Numbered from the stretch's first letter, positions 1-9,478 are shown. The stretch is 50,928 nt of DNA from Candidatus Poseidoniales archaeon (GCA_003602475.1 QQSC01000009.1:16173-67100), one strand, 5' to 3'. Notes: generated by a model not told the origin, from the letters alone. Numbers and translations are program-made.

Positions 1-900
1 TGGGCCATCTTGTTGAGCGAAGTGTTGCTGCAACAAACCCAAGTCAGTCGAGGATTGGTGTTTTGGGAGCGAATGTTGGCGAGGTTCCCTCGCATTCAAG
101 ACATGGCCTCCTCCGATGTTGACGAGGTGCTCAAGGCCTGGGAAGGAGCAGGGTACTACAGCAGGGCCCGACGATTGCACGCGTTGAGTCAACGAGTCAT
201 GGCCTTGAGCACCGAAGGTGGACACGATGGGACGTTGCCTTCATCGGCCTCAGCATTGCTCACCTTGCCCGGTGTTGGTCCATACACTGCTGCAGCCGTG
301 GCCAGCATCGCTCACGGGGAGGCCGTTGCCTGTGTTGACGGGAACATTCGCAGGGTCATGGCCAGGCGGACAGCATCGCTCAACCCGAAGCCGGTTGAAG
401 TTCAGAAATGGGCGGATGATTCCCTTCATTACGACCGGCCAGGCGATTGGAATCAAGCCCTCATGGAATTGGGGGCCACCGTATGCACCCCAAAGAAAAC
501 CCAGTGCACCTCATGTCCGGTGAACGAAGGTTGCCTTGGAATGGCCCATCCAGGCCGCTATCCTGAACCCAAACGCCCGAAGGTGAAGGCCGTCACCCTC
601 TACGCCCTCGTGGAACTGGCAGCAAACGGAGAAGCCATGCTTCAACAGCGACCTTTGAACGGTATGTTCGGGGGGCTTTGGGGGCCAACCTACGACGAGA
701 ATCCTGAACGTGTACGAAAGGGCGACGCGACCAGTATTGCCACGGTAAACCACGCGTTGAGCCATCGTCGCCTCACCGTCGAAGTGCACGCCGTTGTTCG
801 CTCTGATGTGTTGAAAGGCACCCGGCGTGATGAGGTGGCGGTTTCCACTCTGGACGAGAAGGTCTTGGCCTGTGCTGCTGCATGGTTTGCAAAAGGCTAA
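1..900 (+). CDS. mutY: A/G-specific adenine DNA glycosylase MutY (5' end cut by window)
   Basis: Removes adenine mispaired with 8-oxoguanine in base-excision repair. The reading frame is open from the first base, so roughly 30 N-terminal residues lie outside the window; a TTG at 10 is not the real start. Counting from the first visible residue, the family Glu is residue 7 in SEVLLQQTQV. The helix-hairpin-helix LPGVGPYTA lies near residue 90 and the catalytic Asp (VDGNIRR) is residue 113. Four cysteines at 162, 169, 172 and 178 give the C-x6-C-x2-C-x5-C pattern of the [4Fe-4S] cluster. The C-terminal third resembles the MutY NUDIX-like domain that reads 8-oxoG (FGGLWGP, NHALSHRRL). All key residues are present, so it should be active. 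Identification is secure; MutY rather than Nth follows from the C-terminal domain. Confidence 0.95.
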   Translation, partial: WAILLSEVLLQQTQVSRGLVFWERMLARFPRIQDMASSDVDEVLKAWEGAGYYSRARRLHALSQRVMALSTEGGHDGTLPSSASALLTLPGVGPYTAAAVASIAHGEAVACVDGNIRRVMARRTASLNPKPVEVQKWADDSLHYDRPGDWNQALMELGATVCTPKKTQCTSCPVNEGCLGMAHPGRYPEPKRPKVKAVTLYALVELAANGEAMLQQRPLNGMFGGLWGPTYDENPERVRKGDATSIATVNHALSHRRLTVEVHAVVRSDVLKGTRRDEVAVSTLDEKVLACAAAWFAKG

Positions 901-924
901 ACAGAGCCCGCATGAGTAATTGTC

Positions 925-1236
925 ATGCGCTATGAATTGTCCACCGATTGGATGTTGATCACGGAACAATTTCAGAGCATGTTCGCTGAACTGGGTGACG
1001 TGACCGTTTCTGAGGATCTTTTGAGCTACGCCTCGGTTCAACCTGCAGTAGCGACGGCTTTGGCACTGACCTCATCGGGTGAACTTTTGGCCAACATGCC
1101 ACTTCACGCCATCAACAGCCGTTTTGAACACGTCGAGTTTCATCAAACCCCTCTTTCCCTCACCCTTTCGGGAGCGAACTTGAGTTACACCTACACCGTT
1201 CCATCGGCCATCGTTTCGTTGCGTTCATCGGTTTGA
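925..1236 (+). CDS. Small protein of unknown function (103 aa)
   Basis: I do not recognise this protein. It starts at ATG 925, 24 nt after mutY, on the same strand, so it may be co-transcribed. It has no signal peptide, membrane helix or cysteine cluster. The sequence reads as a compact alpha/beta protein with an acidic first half and a beta-rich second half (SLTLSGANLSYTYTV). Its 3' end overlaps the convergent membrane-protein gene by 46 nt, which is unusual in this otherwise cleanly spaced window. That leaves some doubt whether it is real or ends where stated. Codon use looks coding, and the antisense frame here is a poorer candidate. Confidence 0.55.
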   Translation: MRYELSTDWMLITEQFQSMFAELGDVTVSEDLLSYASVQPAVATALALTSSGELLANMPLHAINSRFEHVEFHQTPLSLTLSGANLSYTYTVPSAIVSLRSSV

Positions 1237-1916
1237 GGCACACGAAGTTCATGACGGAAGGAAGCCAAACACAGAAACAGGCCAGCAACCAAGACGTATT
1301 CGGCTGGTGCTGCTACGTTGATTCCGGACTGGGCCTGATTCAAGAATTCGGCTGTTGTCAGGCCTTGTGATGTCAGTTCACTGGTTCCAAGGCGAAACGA
1401 GACTACCATGGTCCAAAACGCAACAAACGAGGAAACGAAGCCAACCCGTCGCTCGGCATTCCCCCGAGGTGTTCCATGGTCTCCCAGCGATGCATGTGCC
1501 AAAAACGCCCACAGCAATCCACCTCCAAATGCGGTCATGGAGGTCAACACGTGCTGGTCGATTCGGTTCCACATGTCGTAATACGCCAGAAGAACGGTGT
1601 TGAGGCTGGCCACAATGCCAACCAGCGTACCAACAAACCATGTTGTGGTGGATTTAGAATCCACATCGTGGTACAACTGCCACGCAAAAACGGCTTGAAT
1701 GAAGCCCCCCGCCGTGAGTCCAACGGAAAACACCCACTCCTGTGGTCCTGCTGCATCGGCTTCGGATATGAAAAATGGAACGGCTCGAGGCCCACTGGCT
1801 GCGTGGATGAGCATCGCAAGCAAGAGCGATCCAGCTGGGACCATCCAACTCATGTGAGCGAGACGAATGGACGACCGCCTGCTCAGCGGAAGGCGTCGAC
1901 CGTATCTTGTATGCAT
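1191..1916 (-). CDS. Frag1/DRAM/Sfk1-like six-helix membrane protein
   Basis: Integral membrane protein of 241 residues with six hydrophobic helices, approximately at residues 25-40, 58-82, 93-113, 124-146, 160-178 and 205-222. The motif PFISEADAAGPQEWVF after the first helix matches the PFISDTG..PE..vF signature of the Frag1/DRAM/Sfk1 family, and the spacing of the remaining helices fits that fold. These proteins are linked to membrane lipid organisation in eukaryotes; the archaeal role is unknown. The ATG at 1916 is preferred because a GGGAGGA site lies 9 nt upstream, although the gene then overlaps the end of the upstream reductase by 34 nt. An internal ATG at 1853 lacks such a site. The two genes probably form one transcript. 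Confidence 0.7.
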   Translation of the reverse strand: MHTRYGRRLPLSRRSSIRLAHMSWMVPAGSLLLAMLIHAASGPRAVPFFISEADAAGPQEWVFSVGLTAGGFIQAVFAWQLYHDVDSKSTTTWFVGTLVGIVASLNTVLLAYYDMWNRIDQHVLTSMTAFGGGLLWAFLAHASLGDHGTPRGNAERRVGFVSSFVAFWTMVVSFRLGTSELTSQGLTTAEFLNQAQSGINVAAPAEYVLVAGLFLCLASFRHELRVPQTDERNETMADGTV

Positions 1917-2902
1917 GTGTCAAAATCCTCCCACGTCATGCCCAACACTTGCTCGGCTTTGGCACTTGAGTACAGGCTGTCACCTCGCATCAAACTCTTG
2001 GCCAGCCTGCGAGTGAGGTATCGGGGACGACCGAAGAGGCCACCGACCCAATCCTGAAAGACAGCGATGGGCAAGAACATCTTCGGAAGGGCGCGCCGGG
2101 GTGCTTTTGTTTCAGGATTGAGTTCTCGGATTCGTCGGCAAACGGTTGCGAGGGTCAGGCCGTTGTGGGGTGCAAGAACAAATCGGCCTTCGGCATCATC
2201 GGTTTCAAAGGCCAAACGGTGCGCTTTTGCCACATCGCGAACGTGAACGATGGACATTGGAAACGGCGGTGCAACCGGATAGGCGCCTCGCATGGCTTCG
2301 GGAAAGAATTCCACACTTGGCGTTGGTCGAGTGAAGCCACCTCCGTAGACCGCGGTCGGGTTGATGACACGGAGGTCCAACCCATATTCTTCAGCGAGGC
2401 TCCATGCTCGGCGTTCAGAATCTGTTTTGGCTTGCGTGTAAGGAATGCCTGCATGTCGTTGCCAATCGTCTTCTGTTTTGGGCCGACCGCGAGGTTCGGT
2501 ACCCACTGCAGCCGTGCTTGAGGTGTAAATTACCCGTGGTACACCAGCCCTGTGAGCGGCGCTCAACAGATGAGTCGTTCCCTTCACGGCCGTTTCAAGG
2601 ATGGCGGCTCGTTCCCCTTTTGTTGCATAAACTGTAGCGGTATGGAACAGGCCATCGCATCCTTCGAGGAGGCTTTCCCAAGGGTCAGCGTCCAACACAT
2701 CCGCTTCGACCAGTTCAAGTCGGTCGTTGGCCTCAAGTTCTGCTGCATGCGCCTTCACCAGTTGAGTCTTGGTTGGGTCGTTGAGGTTGCGGACCGAGCC
2801 CTTGACGTTGTACCCGTGAGCGAGAAGATCTCGGACGATGTGGTTGCCGACATGCCCGTTGACCCCGGTCACAAAAATCGTGGTCCCTGTTCTGTCTGCC
2901 AT
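1883..2902 (-). CDS. NAD(P)-dependent epimerase/dehydratase, dihydroflavonol-reductase-like
   Basis: Extended short-chain dehydrogenase/reductase of 339 residues. The Rossmann nucleotide-binding motif VTGVNGHVGNHI lies near residue 10. A serine region (YTSSTAAVG) and the catalytic YTQAK tyrosine-lysine pair follow at the expected distance. The sequence around NPTAVYGGG and the C-terminal helices resemble dihydroflavonol-4-reductase and 3-beta-HSD-like enzymes; the substrate cannot be deduced. A longer frame reaches 2977 but would overlap the divergent cysS start. The ATG at 2902 (MADRTG) places the glycine motif at the usual distance and has a TATA-like box 23-28 nt upstream. It is the first gene of a two-gene unit with the DRAM-like membrane protein. 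Confidence 0.88.
   Translation of the reverse strand: MADRTGTTIFVTGVNGHVGNHIVRDLLAHGYNVKGSVRNLNDPTKTQLVKAHAAELEANDRLELVEADVLDADPWESLLEGCDGLFHTATVYATKGERAAILETAVKGTTHLLSAAHRAGVPRVIYTSSTAAVGTEPRGRPKTEDDWQRHAGIPYTQAKTDSERRAWSLAEEYGLDLRVINPTAVYGGGFTRPTPSVEFFPEAMRGAYPVAPPFPMSIVHVRDVAKAHRLAFETDDAEGRFVLAPHNGLTLATVCRRIRELNPETKAPRRALPKMFLPIAVFQDWVGGLFGRPRYLTRRLAKSLMRGDSLYSSAKAEQVLGMTWEDFDTCIQDTVDAFR
1926..1932 (-). promoter_or_regulatory. Shine-Dalgarno site for the DRAM-like gene
   Basis: Read on the minus strand this is GGGAGGA, 9 nt before the ATG at 1916 and inside the end of the upstream reductase gene. It decides between the ATG at 1916 and the internal ATG at 1853, which has no comparable site. 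Confidence 0.5.
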
Positions 2903-2924
2903 GATGGTTGGAACCGACCAAGCC

Positions 2925-2930
2925 GTATAA
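2925..2930 (-). promoter_or_regulatory. TATA-like box for the reductase gene
   Basis: On the minus strand the sequence GGATTATACGG places TTATAC 23-28 nt before ATG 2902. That is the spacing expected for an archaeal TATA box feeding a leaderless or near-leaderless transcript. It supports 2902 as start. Confidence 0.5.
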
Positions 2931-2969
2931 TCCCCAGCATCAACCTTGAAATGAAGGGGGCTTGACCCT

Positions 2970-4466
2970 TTGGACATGGCACTTCGTGTTCATGACACCC
3001 GTCGTCGGGAGAAAGTGGACTTCACAACCCTTGAACCCGGCAAGGTGTCAATGTACGTCTGCGGTGTGACGGTGTACGATCGATGCCATCTCGGTCACGC
3101 CCGTTGTTACCTTTCATTTGACTTGATTCACCGCTGGCTTGAGGCCAAGGGGTACGACGTGATGTACGTTCAGAACTTCACCGACATCGACGACAAAATC
3201 ATTCAGCGAGCCAACGAGGGCGATGGCGATTGGAAAACCCTGGTGGATCGCAACATTGAGTCGTACTACGAGGACATGGATGCGCTCAACATCCTACGGG
3301 CAGATGCCTACCCCCGATGCACCGACTACGTTGACGACATGGTGCGAATCACGCAAGACCTCATCGAGAAGAACCACGCCTACGTCACCGATGATGGCGT
3401 GTATTTTCACGTCGAATCAGCACCCGAAAAGTTCGGTCAATTGACCGGCCAATCCATCGATGCTGTCCAATCGGGTGCGGGAGGTCGCGTCAGCGATACG
3501 GGTTCAACAAAACGCGATCACAAGGACTTCGCACTTTGGAAAGCGGCCAAACCCGATGAGCCAACATGGGACTCACCTTGGGGCCCAGGCAGGCCGGGAT
3601 GGCACATTGAGTGCACCGCCATGTCCATGGACCATTTTGACAGAGAGTTTGACATCCACGGCGGTGGGCACGACCTTCGGTTCCCCCATCACGAAGCAGA
3701 AATCTTCCAGGGTGAATGCCACACAGGCCACAGTCCGGTGGTCCACCACTGGCTTCACAACGGTTTTGTCAACATCGATGGAGAAAAAATGAGCAAGTCG
3801 TTGGGCAACTTTTGGAGCATCCGTGACATTCTCGAAAAGGTGGATGCCATGGTGCTTCGCTTTGCCCTCATCAACGCACACTACCGTTCTCCAATCGACA
3901 TGAACGAAGCCTTGCTCAACGATGCAGAGCGTAATTACAACCGTTTGCTTGGATGCTACGTTGATGCACTCAAAGCCCGGACAACCACCTCTCCAGTGGC
4001 CCTCCCCCATGCCGACATCACCTCATCGGTACCTCTTGGGAAATCCCTTGGGCTGTTGGAAAAAATGGGTGAAGGCTTTGCGAGGGCCATGGACGACGAT
4101 TTCAATTCACGAGAGGCGGTGGCCAAAGTTCTGGTAACGGTCCGTGAAATTTCCAAAACCCTCAACGCCGACGGTGTTGACGAGGCGGACAGAGACGCCT
4201 TTGCCCACTACGCAGTCGACCTCCTCGAGGAAACAGCCGGGCGCGTGTTGGGTGTGCTCCCATCGAGGGAACTGGCACTGGCTGAACCCGAAGAGGATCC
4301 ACGCAAGGTCGAAATTGCTGACCATGTTGAAGCACTGCTGGTTGAACGAACCCAAGCGCGCTCGACCAAGGATTGGGTTCGTGCAGATGCCATTCGGGAC
4401 GAGCTGAACGCCCTCGGCGTGGTGGTCACCGATACTCCACAGGGCCCCGAGTGGGACCTTGCTTGA
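2970..4466 (+). CDS. cysS: Cysteinyl-tRNA synthetase
   Basis: Charges tRNA-Cys with cysteine; class I synthetase, cytoplasmic, 498 residues, normal length. Visible are the zinc ligand in VCGVTVYD (Cys31), the HIGH signature as HLGH (40-43), further zinc-site residues in IECTAMS and the GGGHDLRFPHHE segment, and KMSKS at 273-277. The C-terminal anticodon-binding helical region ends with RADAIRDELNALGV, typical of CysRS. Start choice is between ATG 2970 and ATG 2976; the latter gives MALRVHDT, which resembles most family N-termini, so six bases are uncertain. It is divergent from the reductase, with a 67-nt gap to 2902. It stops only 3 nt from the convergent amidohydrolase gene. Confidence 0.97.
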   Translation: MDMALRVHDTRRREKVDFTTLEPGKVSMYVCGVTVYDRCHLGHARCYLSFDLIHRWLEAKGYDVMYVQNFTDIDDKIIQRANEGDGDWKTLVDRNIESYYEDMDALNILRADAYPRCTDYVDDMVRITQDLIEKNHAYVTDDGVYFHVESAPEKFGQLTGQSIDAVQSGAGGRVSDTGSTKRDHKDFALWKAAKPDEPTWDSPWGPGRPGWHIECTAMSMDHFDREFDIHGGGHDLRFPHHEAEIFQGECHTGHSPVVHHWLHNGFVNIDGEKMSKSLGNFWSIRDILEKVDAMVLRFALINAHYRSPIDMNEALLNDAERNYNRLLGCYVDALKARTTTSPVALPHADITSSVPLGKSLGLLEKMGEGFARAMDDDFNSREAVAKVLVTVREISKTLNADGVDEADRDAFAHYAVDLLEETAGRVLGVLPSRELALAEPEEDPRKVEIADHVEALLVERTQARSTKDWVRADAIRDELNALGVVVTDTPQGPEWDLA

Positions 4467-4469
4467 CGC

Positions 4470-7013
4470 TTACTCTTCCTCTTCGGACGCTGCTCGAGGC
4501 GGAGGAGGTGCGGGCACGAACGATTCGTTGCCGGTCGTTGAATCAAAAACATCGCCATCAAGCGAATCATCGCCCCACATCTTGTCGATGATGACATCGT
4601 CCGTGAGGCCTTCGTCTCCTTGACGTGAGACCAAAAACAGGAGTACACCCAAGATTAAAACGATGACAAGAAGCAACGACAAAGCCGCATCGGCCTGCTG
4701 AGATTCAACCTCTTGAGCGTCAAGAAGGTCTTCTGAATCAACGCCGGTAAGTCCGCCTCCAGTTGTGTTTGTCTCATCGTCGCCTCCGTCCGTGGTGTTT
4801 TGGTCGTTGGTGTCCCCTGGTTGAGGCGTGGGTTCCACGGTGCAGGGTGGTGCTGTGCCATCGGAGCAGGTTGGCGTTGGATCCACCTCGGTGGTCATCT
4901 CGATCACGGATGGCAGATTTTCTGAGCGGTCATAATACCTGTCATAAACGATGGAGAGGTCCATTTGGGCGTTGGCCACAGCAGAGGTGTTGAGTACGTC
5001 GAAATACCGGTCGTCTCCATAGGTGTACCAGGGGTCAAGACCTACGTGGCTCATGCCTGAGGTCACACCTGCGAAGTCGTTGGCTTCTCCGAAGGCTTCT
5101 TCCATCTCTGCTTGGTCAAATCGCATGGCCATGGTCAGGTTTTCAACGATGCTTGTCCAGGTTTGAGCGCCTTCAGGGACCGAGCCAAAGGTCACGTCAA
5201 CAACCTTGCCGTACGCTCCAGCGGGCTCGTGATCTTCGCCGTTCAGGGCCGTCATGATGTCGGCGTCGCCGTAGATGGGCAATCCTCCAACAACCGAAAG
5301 GCGCACGTCAGGGTCAATGGCGTTGATCAAGTTTCGATAGGGGTCGGCATGGATGTTGTCAACCACGACCAGGTCAGCGGCTTTTCCAGCCTGAAGGGTT
5401 CCAACTTCGTTCTCCCAACTTGCTGCTTGGGCAGCACCAGAGGTGACCATTTGGACGAGTTCGTAATCGGTGAAGATGTTGCCCAACATCTCGTCGTCCC
5501 AAGCATCCGCAACCTTCAACTCATGCAAGGGGGATTTGGAACCCGATGGTGCCCAATCGGGTGCGAGTGTGATGTGGACTCCAGCAGCCTTAGCGGCAGC
5601 CACGTCGGCGGTTTGACCGTAAAGCAAGAGGTTGGACAATGGGGACCAGACCAAGGTTGAACCCGCTTGTGCCATTTGAGAAAATTCAACCGATGTAAGA
5701 GCAACACCGTGAATCAACACAAGTTCTCCGACCAACAAATCGTTGTTCACGAGCGTGTCAAACTCTGCACGGCTGCGTTCGTCCACGCCTTCGGCAATGT
5801 GCACGTACCACGCATCGAGTTCACCGCTTACGTTTCCGGATTTGATGTGATTTCCCTGATAGTCAGAGGTCAATTCGGTGACCTTTGTGTGGGTTTCGTC
5901 CCTTCCAAAATTGTAGTCTTCAATGTTCCTTGCAAGAATGCTGGTGTAACTGTCATCCGGGTTTGAGGGGCCACCCTGAGCGGCTGTGGTGCCGCCCACG
6001 ATGGACTTCATCTCGATGTACTTCATGGCTTCAGCTTCCATGTTCCAGTAGGGTCCGGAATGGACCAACATCTTGGGCTTGGTCACTTCCTCACTGTAAT
6101 CTGGATGGTTCTTCCATTCGTATCGGTTGTTGTAGCCGCCCCATTCGTTTCTGTTCGATTCTGAAAGATGAGGGACCATGTCCCAAAGGGGTGCTTGGTT
6201 GTAGTGAAGGTGGTTGTGAAGGTCAAGAAGACCGGGGTAAATCGTGCCGTTGGTTTCAATGATGGGGACGTTGGTCAACTGGACGTTGTTTGGAATCACA
6301 TCGCCCCAGACGCCAGCGATCATGCCGTCTTGCACCAGCACGTGCCCGTTGTTGATGACAGCGCCTTGCGAGGTCATGGGGACCACTCGGCCTTTGAGGA
6401 GGTAGGCACCCTCGTGGATGTGGTCGTTGGTCCGGTAGCAGCGTACCATGTTCTGAGCGATTTCGTGGGTCTCTCCGTTGCCCCATCCGGGGGTTGGTTC
6501 ATCGGCCTTGGTGAGGCTACCGTTGCCCGAACGCTGGTATGGACGGTCCCACCAGGAATCTTCACCTGGGAAACTCAAACTGTCCACCAGCACCCCAAGA
6601 TCTGTGGACAACGATGCCGTGTCGCCGTCCCAGTAATCCAATTCAATCCCTGAGCTGTCCCGGAACACCACAATGCGTGCCCCCGGTTCAAGCGTGGTGT
6701 TCCATGCCAATCTGCAGGGGGGTGATCCGCCGTCCGTGATGTCGTCAAGCAACCAGTCGGAAACATCAACCGCTGTGCTTCCGCTGTTCCAAATTTCGAT
6801 GTACTGGTCAGAATTTGAACCGATGTCACCGTCGTTGTTCCAATCCGTACCGTTGTAGTCTTCCGAAGAAGCGGACACCAACACTTCTGAAATGACGACG
6901 CCGGTGGAACCGTTCCTGCCTTCCGTTGTGTTCACTTGGGCGTTGACAGAGCCCGCATAGACGCTGCATATCATCAAAAGGGCCAGCGTCGCCGCCAACG
7001 TCACTCTTCGCAT
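4470..7013 (-). CDS. Secreted, membrane-anchored amidohydrolase with lamin-tail domain
   Basis: An 847-residue exported protein. A signal peptide (TLAATLALLMICSVYA) is followed by a lamin-tail-like beta domain at about 37-150 (QYIEIWNSG, DVSDWLLDD). A metal-dependent amidohydrolase domain then occupies about 205-640. It shows metal ligands HNH at 266-268 (LDLHNHLH), a VHIAEG histidine, an LIHG histidine and a candidate catalytic Asp in TLAPDWAPSG, resembling cytosine/guanine-deaminase-type hydrolases. A Thr/Asp/Pro-rich linker leads to one membrane helix (LSLLLVIVLILGVLLFLV). An acidic tail ending PPPPRAASEEEE follows, presumably cytoplasmic. The substrate is unknown; the likely role is extracellular degradation of an imide, amide or cyclic nitrogen compound. 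It is monocistronic with a CTTAAG promoter element. Confidence 0.85.
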   Translation of the reverse strand: MRRVTLAATLALLMICSVYAGSVNAQVNTTEGRNGSTGVVISEVLVSASSEDYNGTDWNNDGDIGSNSDQYIEIWNSGSTAVDVSDWLLDDITDGGSPPCRLAWNTTLEPGARIVVFRDSSGIELDYWDGDTASLSTDLGVLVDSLSFPGEDSWWDRPYQRSGNGSLTKADEPTPGWGNGETHEIAQNMVRCYRTNDHIHEGAYLLKGRVVPMTSQGAVINNGHVLVQDGMIAGVWGDVIPNNVQLTNVPIIETNGTIYPGLLDLHNHLHYNQAPLWDMVPHLSESNRNEWGGYNNRYEWKNHPDYSEEVTKPKMLVHSGPYWNMEAEAMKYIEMKSIVGGTTAAQGGPSNPDDSYTSILARNIEDYNFGRDETHTKVTELTSDYQGNHIKSGNVSGELDAWYVHIAEGVDERSRAEFDTLVNNDLLVGELVLIHGVALTSVEFSQMAQAGSTLVWSPLSNLLLYGQTADVAAAKAAGVHITLAPDWAPSGSKSPLHELKVADAWDDEMLGNIFTDYELVQMVTSGAAQAASWENEVGTLQAGKAADLVVVDNIHADPYRNLINAIDPDVRLSVVGGLPIYGDADIMTALNGEDHEPAGAYGKVVDVTFGSVPEGAQTWTSIVENLTMAMRFDQAEMEEAFGEANDFAGVTSGMSHVGLDPWYTYGDDRYFDVLNTSAVANAQMDLSIVYDRYYDRSENLPSVIEMTTEVDPTPTCSDGTAPPCTVEPTPQPGDTNDQNTTDGGDDETNTTGGGLTGVDSEDLLDAQEVESQQADAALSLLLVIVLILGVLLFLVSRQGDEGLTDDVIIDKMWGDDSLDGDVFDSTTGNESFVPAPPPPRAASEEEE

Positions 7014-7036
7014 GGCTGCTGAGCATTGTGGAGGCT

Positions 7037-7042
7037 CTTAAG
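7037..7042 (-). promoter_or_regulatory. TATA-like CTTAAG element upstream of the amidohydrolase
   Basis: CTTAAG lies 24-29 nt before ATG 7013 with no Shine-Dalgarno between, suggesting a leaderless transcript. The same hexamer sits at nearly the same distance before the MutS-like gene at 9501. Confidence 0.45.
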
Positions 7043-7103
7043 CCCTCCATCGGACTCTTTTCTCATGACAGGTGTTCAAAAAGGGTGGTTGGCAGGGTAA
7101 AAC

Positions 7104-7475
7104 ATGGCAGCCATTGAATTAACCGAACCTGTGTTCGCCGAGACCATCGAAAACAACGAACTGGTGATTCTTGATTTCTGGGCTGAATGGTGCGGCCCTT
7201 GCAAAGCATACGGTCCAGTCTACGAACGAGTCTCTGAAGAATATCCCGATGTGGTGTTTGGGAAAATCGACACCGAAGACCAGCAAGCCCTTGCTGGCAT
7301 GTTCGGTATCCGCTCCATTCCAACCACCATTGCGTTCAAAGAAGGTATTGGGGTGTTCATGCAACCTGGCGCTCTGCCAGAACAAGCCCTTCGTGACCTC
7401 GTCAAGATGCTTCAGGAACTCGATATGGACGAGGTTCGTGCTGAATTGGCCGAACGGGAAGCCAACGAATCGTGA
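7104..7475 (+). CDS. trxA: Thioredoxin
   Basis: Cytoplasmic dithiol oxidoreductase of 123 residues. The active site WCGPC lies in [14 protein letters not shown] near residue 31, and the cis-proline loop is present as IRSIPTT. The first 105 residues match the classical thioredoxin fold; the last 15 ([17 protein letters not shown]) form a short charged helical extension. There is no signal peptide, so it acts in the cytoplasm, plausibly serving the peroxiredoxin encoded at 33411-33890. It lies divergent to the amidohydrolase and 25 nt upstream of the S15-type lipoprotein gene, with which it may be co-transcribed. Confidence 0.95.
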   Translation: MAAIELTEPVFAETIENNELVILDFWAEWCGPCKAYGPVYERVSEEYPDVVFGKIDTEDQQALAGMFGIRSIPTTIAFKEGIGVFMQPGALPEQALRDLVKMLQELDMDEVRAELAEREANES

Positions 7476-7500
7476 GGGCACGGTCCTCCGATTGATTGAA

Positions 7501-9330
7501 ATGAGTCCCATGCGAGGCTTGGACATGGACCTTCGCCCGTGGCTTGTTGTGGTGTTGTTTTCCACGGCTTCCCTCGCTGGATGTTTTGGAGAATCGAGCG
7601 ATGAAGTCACCAATGAACCGTCCGATTCAATGTATCCTCAGCCGTGGGAACGTTCGGACCTCACCTACGACGACAGCGATGTTTTTGCTCGGGTCACCGT
7701 GAACGGAACGCATGCTATTGACACCGTACGTTCCGTGTTTGTTCCTGTTGATACCATCACCGCTGCAGACGGTGGTGCGGGGCTCACGGGCAACGCAGAG
7801 GTCCACCTTGGCTTGTGGTTGCCTGTGATTGAAGGATGCGACTGGGAAGCGACTGAATTGCCAGAAGAATGCAACGTCCCAGTGATTGCAGAAGTGGGGC
7901 CGTATTACAACGACGGCGATGTTGATGCACTCACTCCTGCCGATCGTCTTGGCCGCATGCTCATTGAAAATTATGTGCCGCACGGCTACGGTGTCGCTCA
8001 AGTGTCCGTCTTTGGAACCGGCGAATCAAACCACTGCATGGACCTCATGGGCACCGATGAGCAGCGAGGCATTGATGCAGCGGTCACTTGGCTTGGAAGT
8101 CAGCCTTGGTCAAACGGTAAAGTCGGCATGATTGGCAAATCCTACGACGGGTCCACGCCATGGCAAGCCGCCACGTTCGGCAACCCCTACTTGTCCACCA
8201 TTGTCCCGATGTCGGGCCTGATTGGCGTCCACGAATTGATGTGGAGAAACGGCAGCATGGAAGCACGGGGCATGATCATGCACAACGGTGTTTACGGTTC
8301 CTTCGGCATCGACGGAGACGGGGAAGATGCCCACACCCTTTGCGAAGGTTACCTCGAAGGGTACGTCAACGGACCAGCCGCCTACCTTTCTGGTGGAATG
8401 GTGACCTATGCTGGCAACGACTATTGGACCGAGCGCTCCTTCCTTGACCGCGTTGTTGAGAACTACAACGGTTCGATCTACATCATCCAGGGAATGCAAG
8501 ACTGGAACGTCGACCCGCACATGGCGTTCCCAACACATCAACTGGTGGAAGAGGCTGGCATCGACGTGAAGACGTTGGCCGGGCAATGGGCACACGACTA
8601 CCCCGACCGTCAATCCGGTCACAGCGCCTTGCCGAGTGGAGAAGGCGGCGAAGCCTATCCTTACACGCTGCGCTGGGACTGGGCTGATGAAATGCTGTAC
8701 TGGTTCGACTGGTACCTCAAAGGCGAAGGCGAAGCCCCCGTCCTCGGGGTGGAGATGCAAGACAATCAAGGAGGGTGGCGATTTGAATCTACATACCCTG
8801 CTCCAGACACCGAGTTTAGAGAAATCGGGGCTGCCGACCTCAGCCCGTCTGGAGCTTCCATGGTGACCACCACGGAAACCATCACCATGACGTACGGTCC
8901 TTTTGAGAACGATGTTTACATCGCCGGCATGCCGTCGTTCCACATCGCCGTCACGCCCCACACGACCAACGGTGCTCATGGCTACCTCGAAATGACGGAT
9001 GGTGACGGTCTGCGTCTTGGGCATGCCGTGATGGATTTCCGATTCCACGAAGGCGGACGTGACGGGCAAGAAACACTCGTTCCGTTTTCCACAGTCCTCG
9101 GGAAAATGGAATTCATGGCCATGGACATCTTCCTTGAAGAAGGTGACAGCATCATCATCACCCTCTCGCAAACCGGAAGGGACTACGTGCCATCCCCCGC
9201 AGCTGCCGGAGGTTATTCCTTGAATTGGGCAGAATCTACCCTCACTCTGCCGTTGGTGAACCGAACCTGCGACGATCTCTTCAGAGCGCCGATGCTTGAG
9301 TATGGAGAAGAAGCAGGGCGAACCTGTTGA
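7501..9330 (+). CDS. S15/CocE-family alpha/beta hydrolase lipoprotein
   Basis: A 609-residue exported hydrolase of the X-Pro dipeptidyl-peptidase (S15)/CocE/NonD group. The N-terminus has a hydrophobic stretch ending in the lipobox SLAGC, so it should be lipid-anchored outside the cell. The nucleophile serine is in IGKSYDGST, the acid is probably in MQDWNVDP, and the histidine in GQWAHDYPD. The last 190 residues form the beta-rich jelly-roll typical of the S15 C-terminal domain. Substrates in the family are proline peptides, esters or acylated compounds, so specificity is open. The frame is open back to 7171 through the thioredoxin gene, but the lipoprotein signal fixes the start at ATG 7501. 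Confidence 0.88.
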   Translation: MSPMRGLDMDLRPWLVVVLFSTASLAGCFGESSDEVTNEPSDSMYPQPWERSDLTYDDSDVFARVTVNGTHAIDTVRSVFVPVDTITAADGGAGLTGNAEVHLGLWLPVIEGCDWEATELPEECNVPVIAEVGPYYNDGDVDALTPADRLGRMLIENYVPHGYGVAQVSVFGTGESNHCMDLMGTDEQRGIDAAVTWLGSQPWSNGKVGMIGKSYDGSTPWQAATFGNPYLSTIVPMSGLIGVHELMWRNGSMEARGMIMHNGVYGSFGIDGDGEDAHTLCEGYLEGYVNGPAAYLSGGMVTYAGNDYWTERSFLDRVVENYNGSIYIIQGMQDWNVDPHMAFPTHQLVEEAGIDVKTLAGQWAHDYPDRQSGHSALPSGEGGEAYPYTLRWDWADEMLYWFDWYLKGEGEAPVLGVEMQDNQGGWRFESTYPAPDTEFREIGAADLSPSGASMVTTTETITMTYGPFENDVYIAGMPSFHIAVTPHTTNGAHGYLEMTDGDGLRLGHAVMDFRFHEGGRDGQETLVPFSTVLGKMEFMAMDIFLEEGDSIIITLSQTGRDYVPSPAAAGGYSLNWAESTLTLPLVNRTCDDLFRAPMLEYGEEAGRTC

Positions 9331-9472
9331 TTCCAGAACAGTCCCCCGTCTGATTGTCTGTCTGCCAGTCTGAATCAACCGCAGAACAACCCGGCTGTTT
9401 CGCCGTTAAGAGGCGGGCGACTGAACTTGGTTCCCAATTCTGAAGCATTGCCCGCAGCCGAAGAGTCATGCT

Positions 9473-9478
9473 CTTAAG
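9473..9478 (+). promoter_or_regulatory. TATA-like CTTAAG element upstream of the MutS-like gene
   Basis: CTTAAG lies 23-28 nt before ATG 9501 in a 170-nt intergenic region that is otherwise without recognisable features. The placement matches the element before the amidohydrolase at 7013. Confidence 0.45.

Noticed and set aside
511..1041. Minus-strand open frame of 176 codons over the end of mutY
   Set aside because: Antisense to the MutY NUDIX-like domain and the next gene. No domain or start signal.
7171..7500. N-terminal extension of the S15 lipoprotein through the thioredoxin gene
   Set aside because: The thioredoxin frame is certain and the lipobox after ATG 7501 marks the true start. 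The extension translates to unstructured sequence.
8110..9378. Long open frame (422 codons) on the minus strand across the S15 hydrolase gene
   Set aside because: It lies wholly antisense to a well-supported gene. It is rich in His/Val/Arg without recognisable domains and shows no initiation signal. It is explained by codon bias of the real gene.
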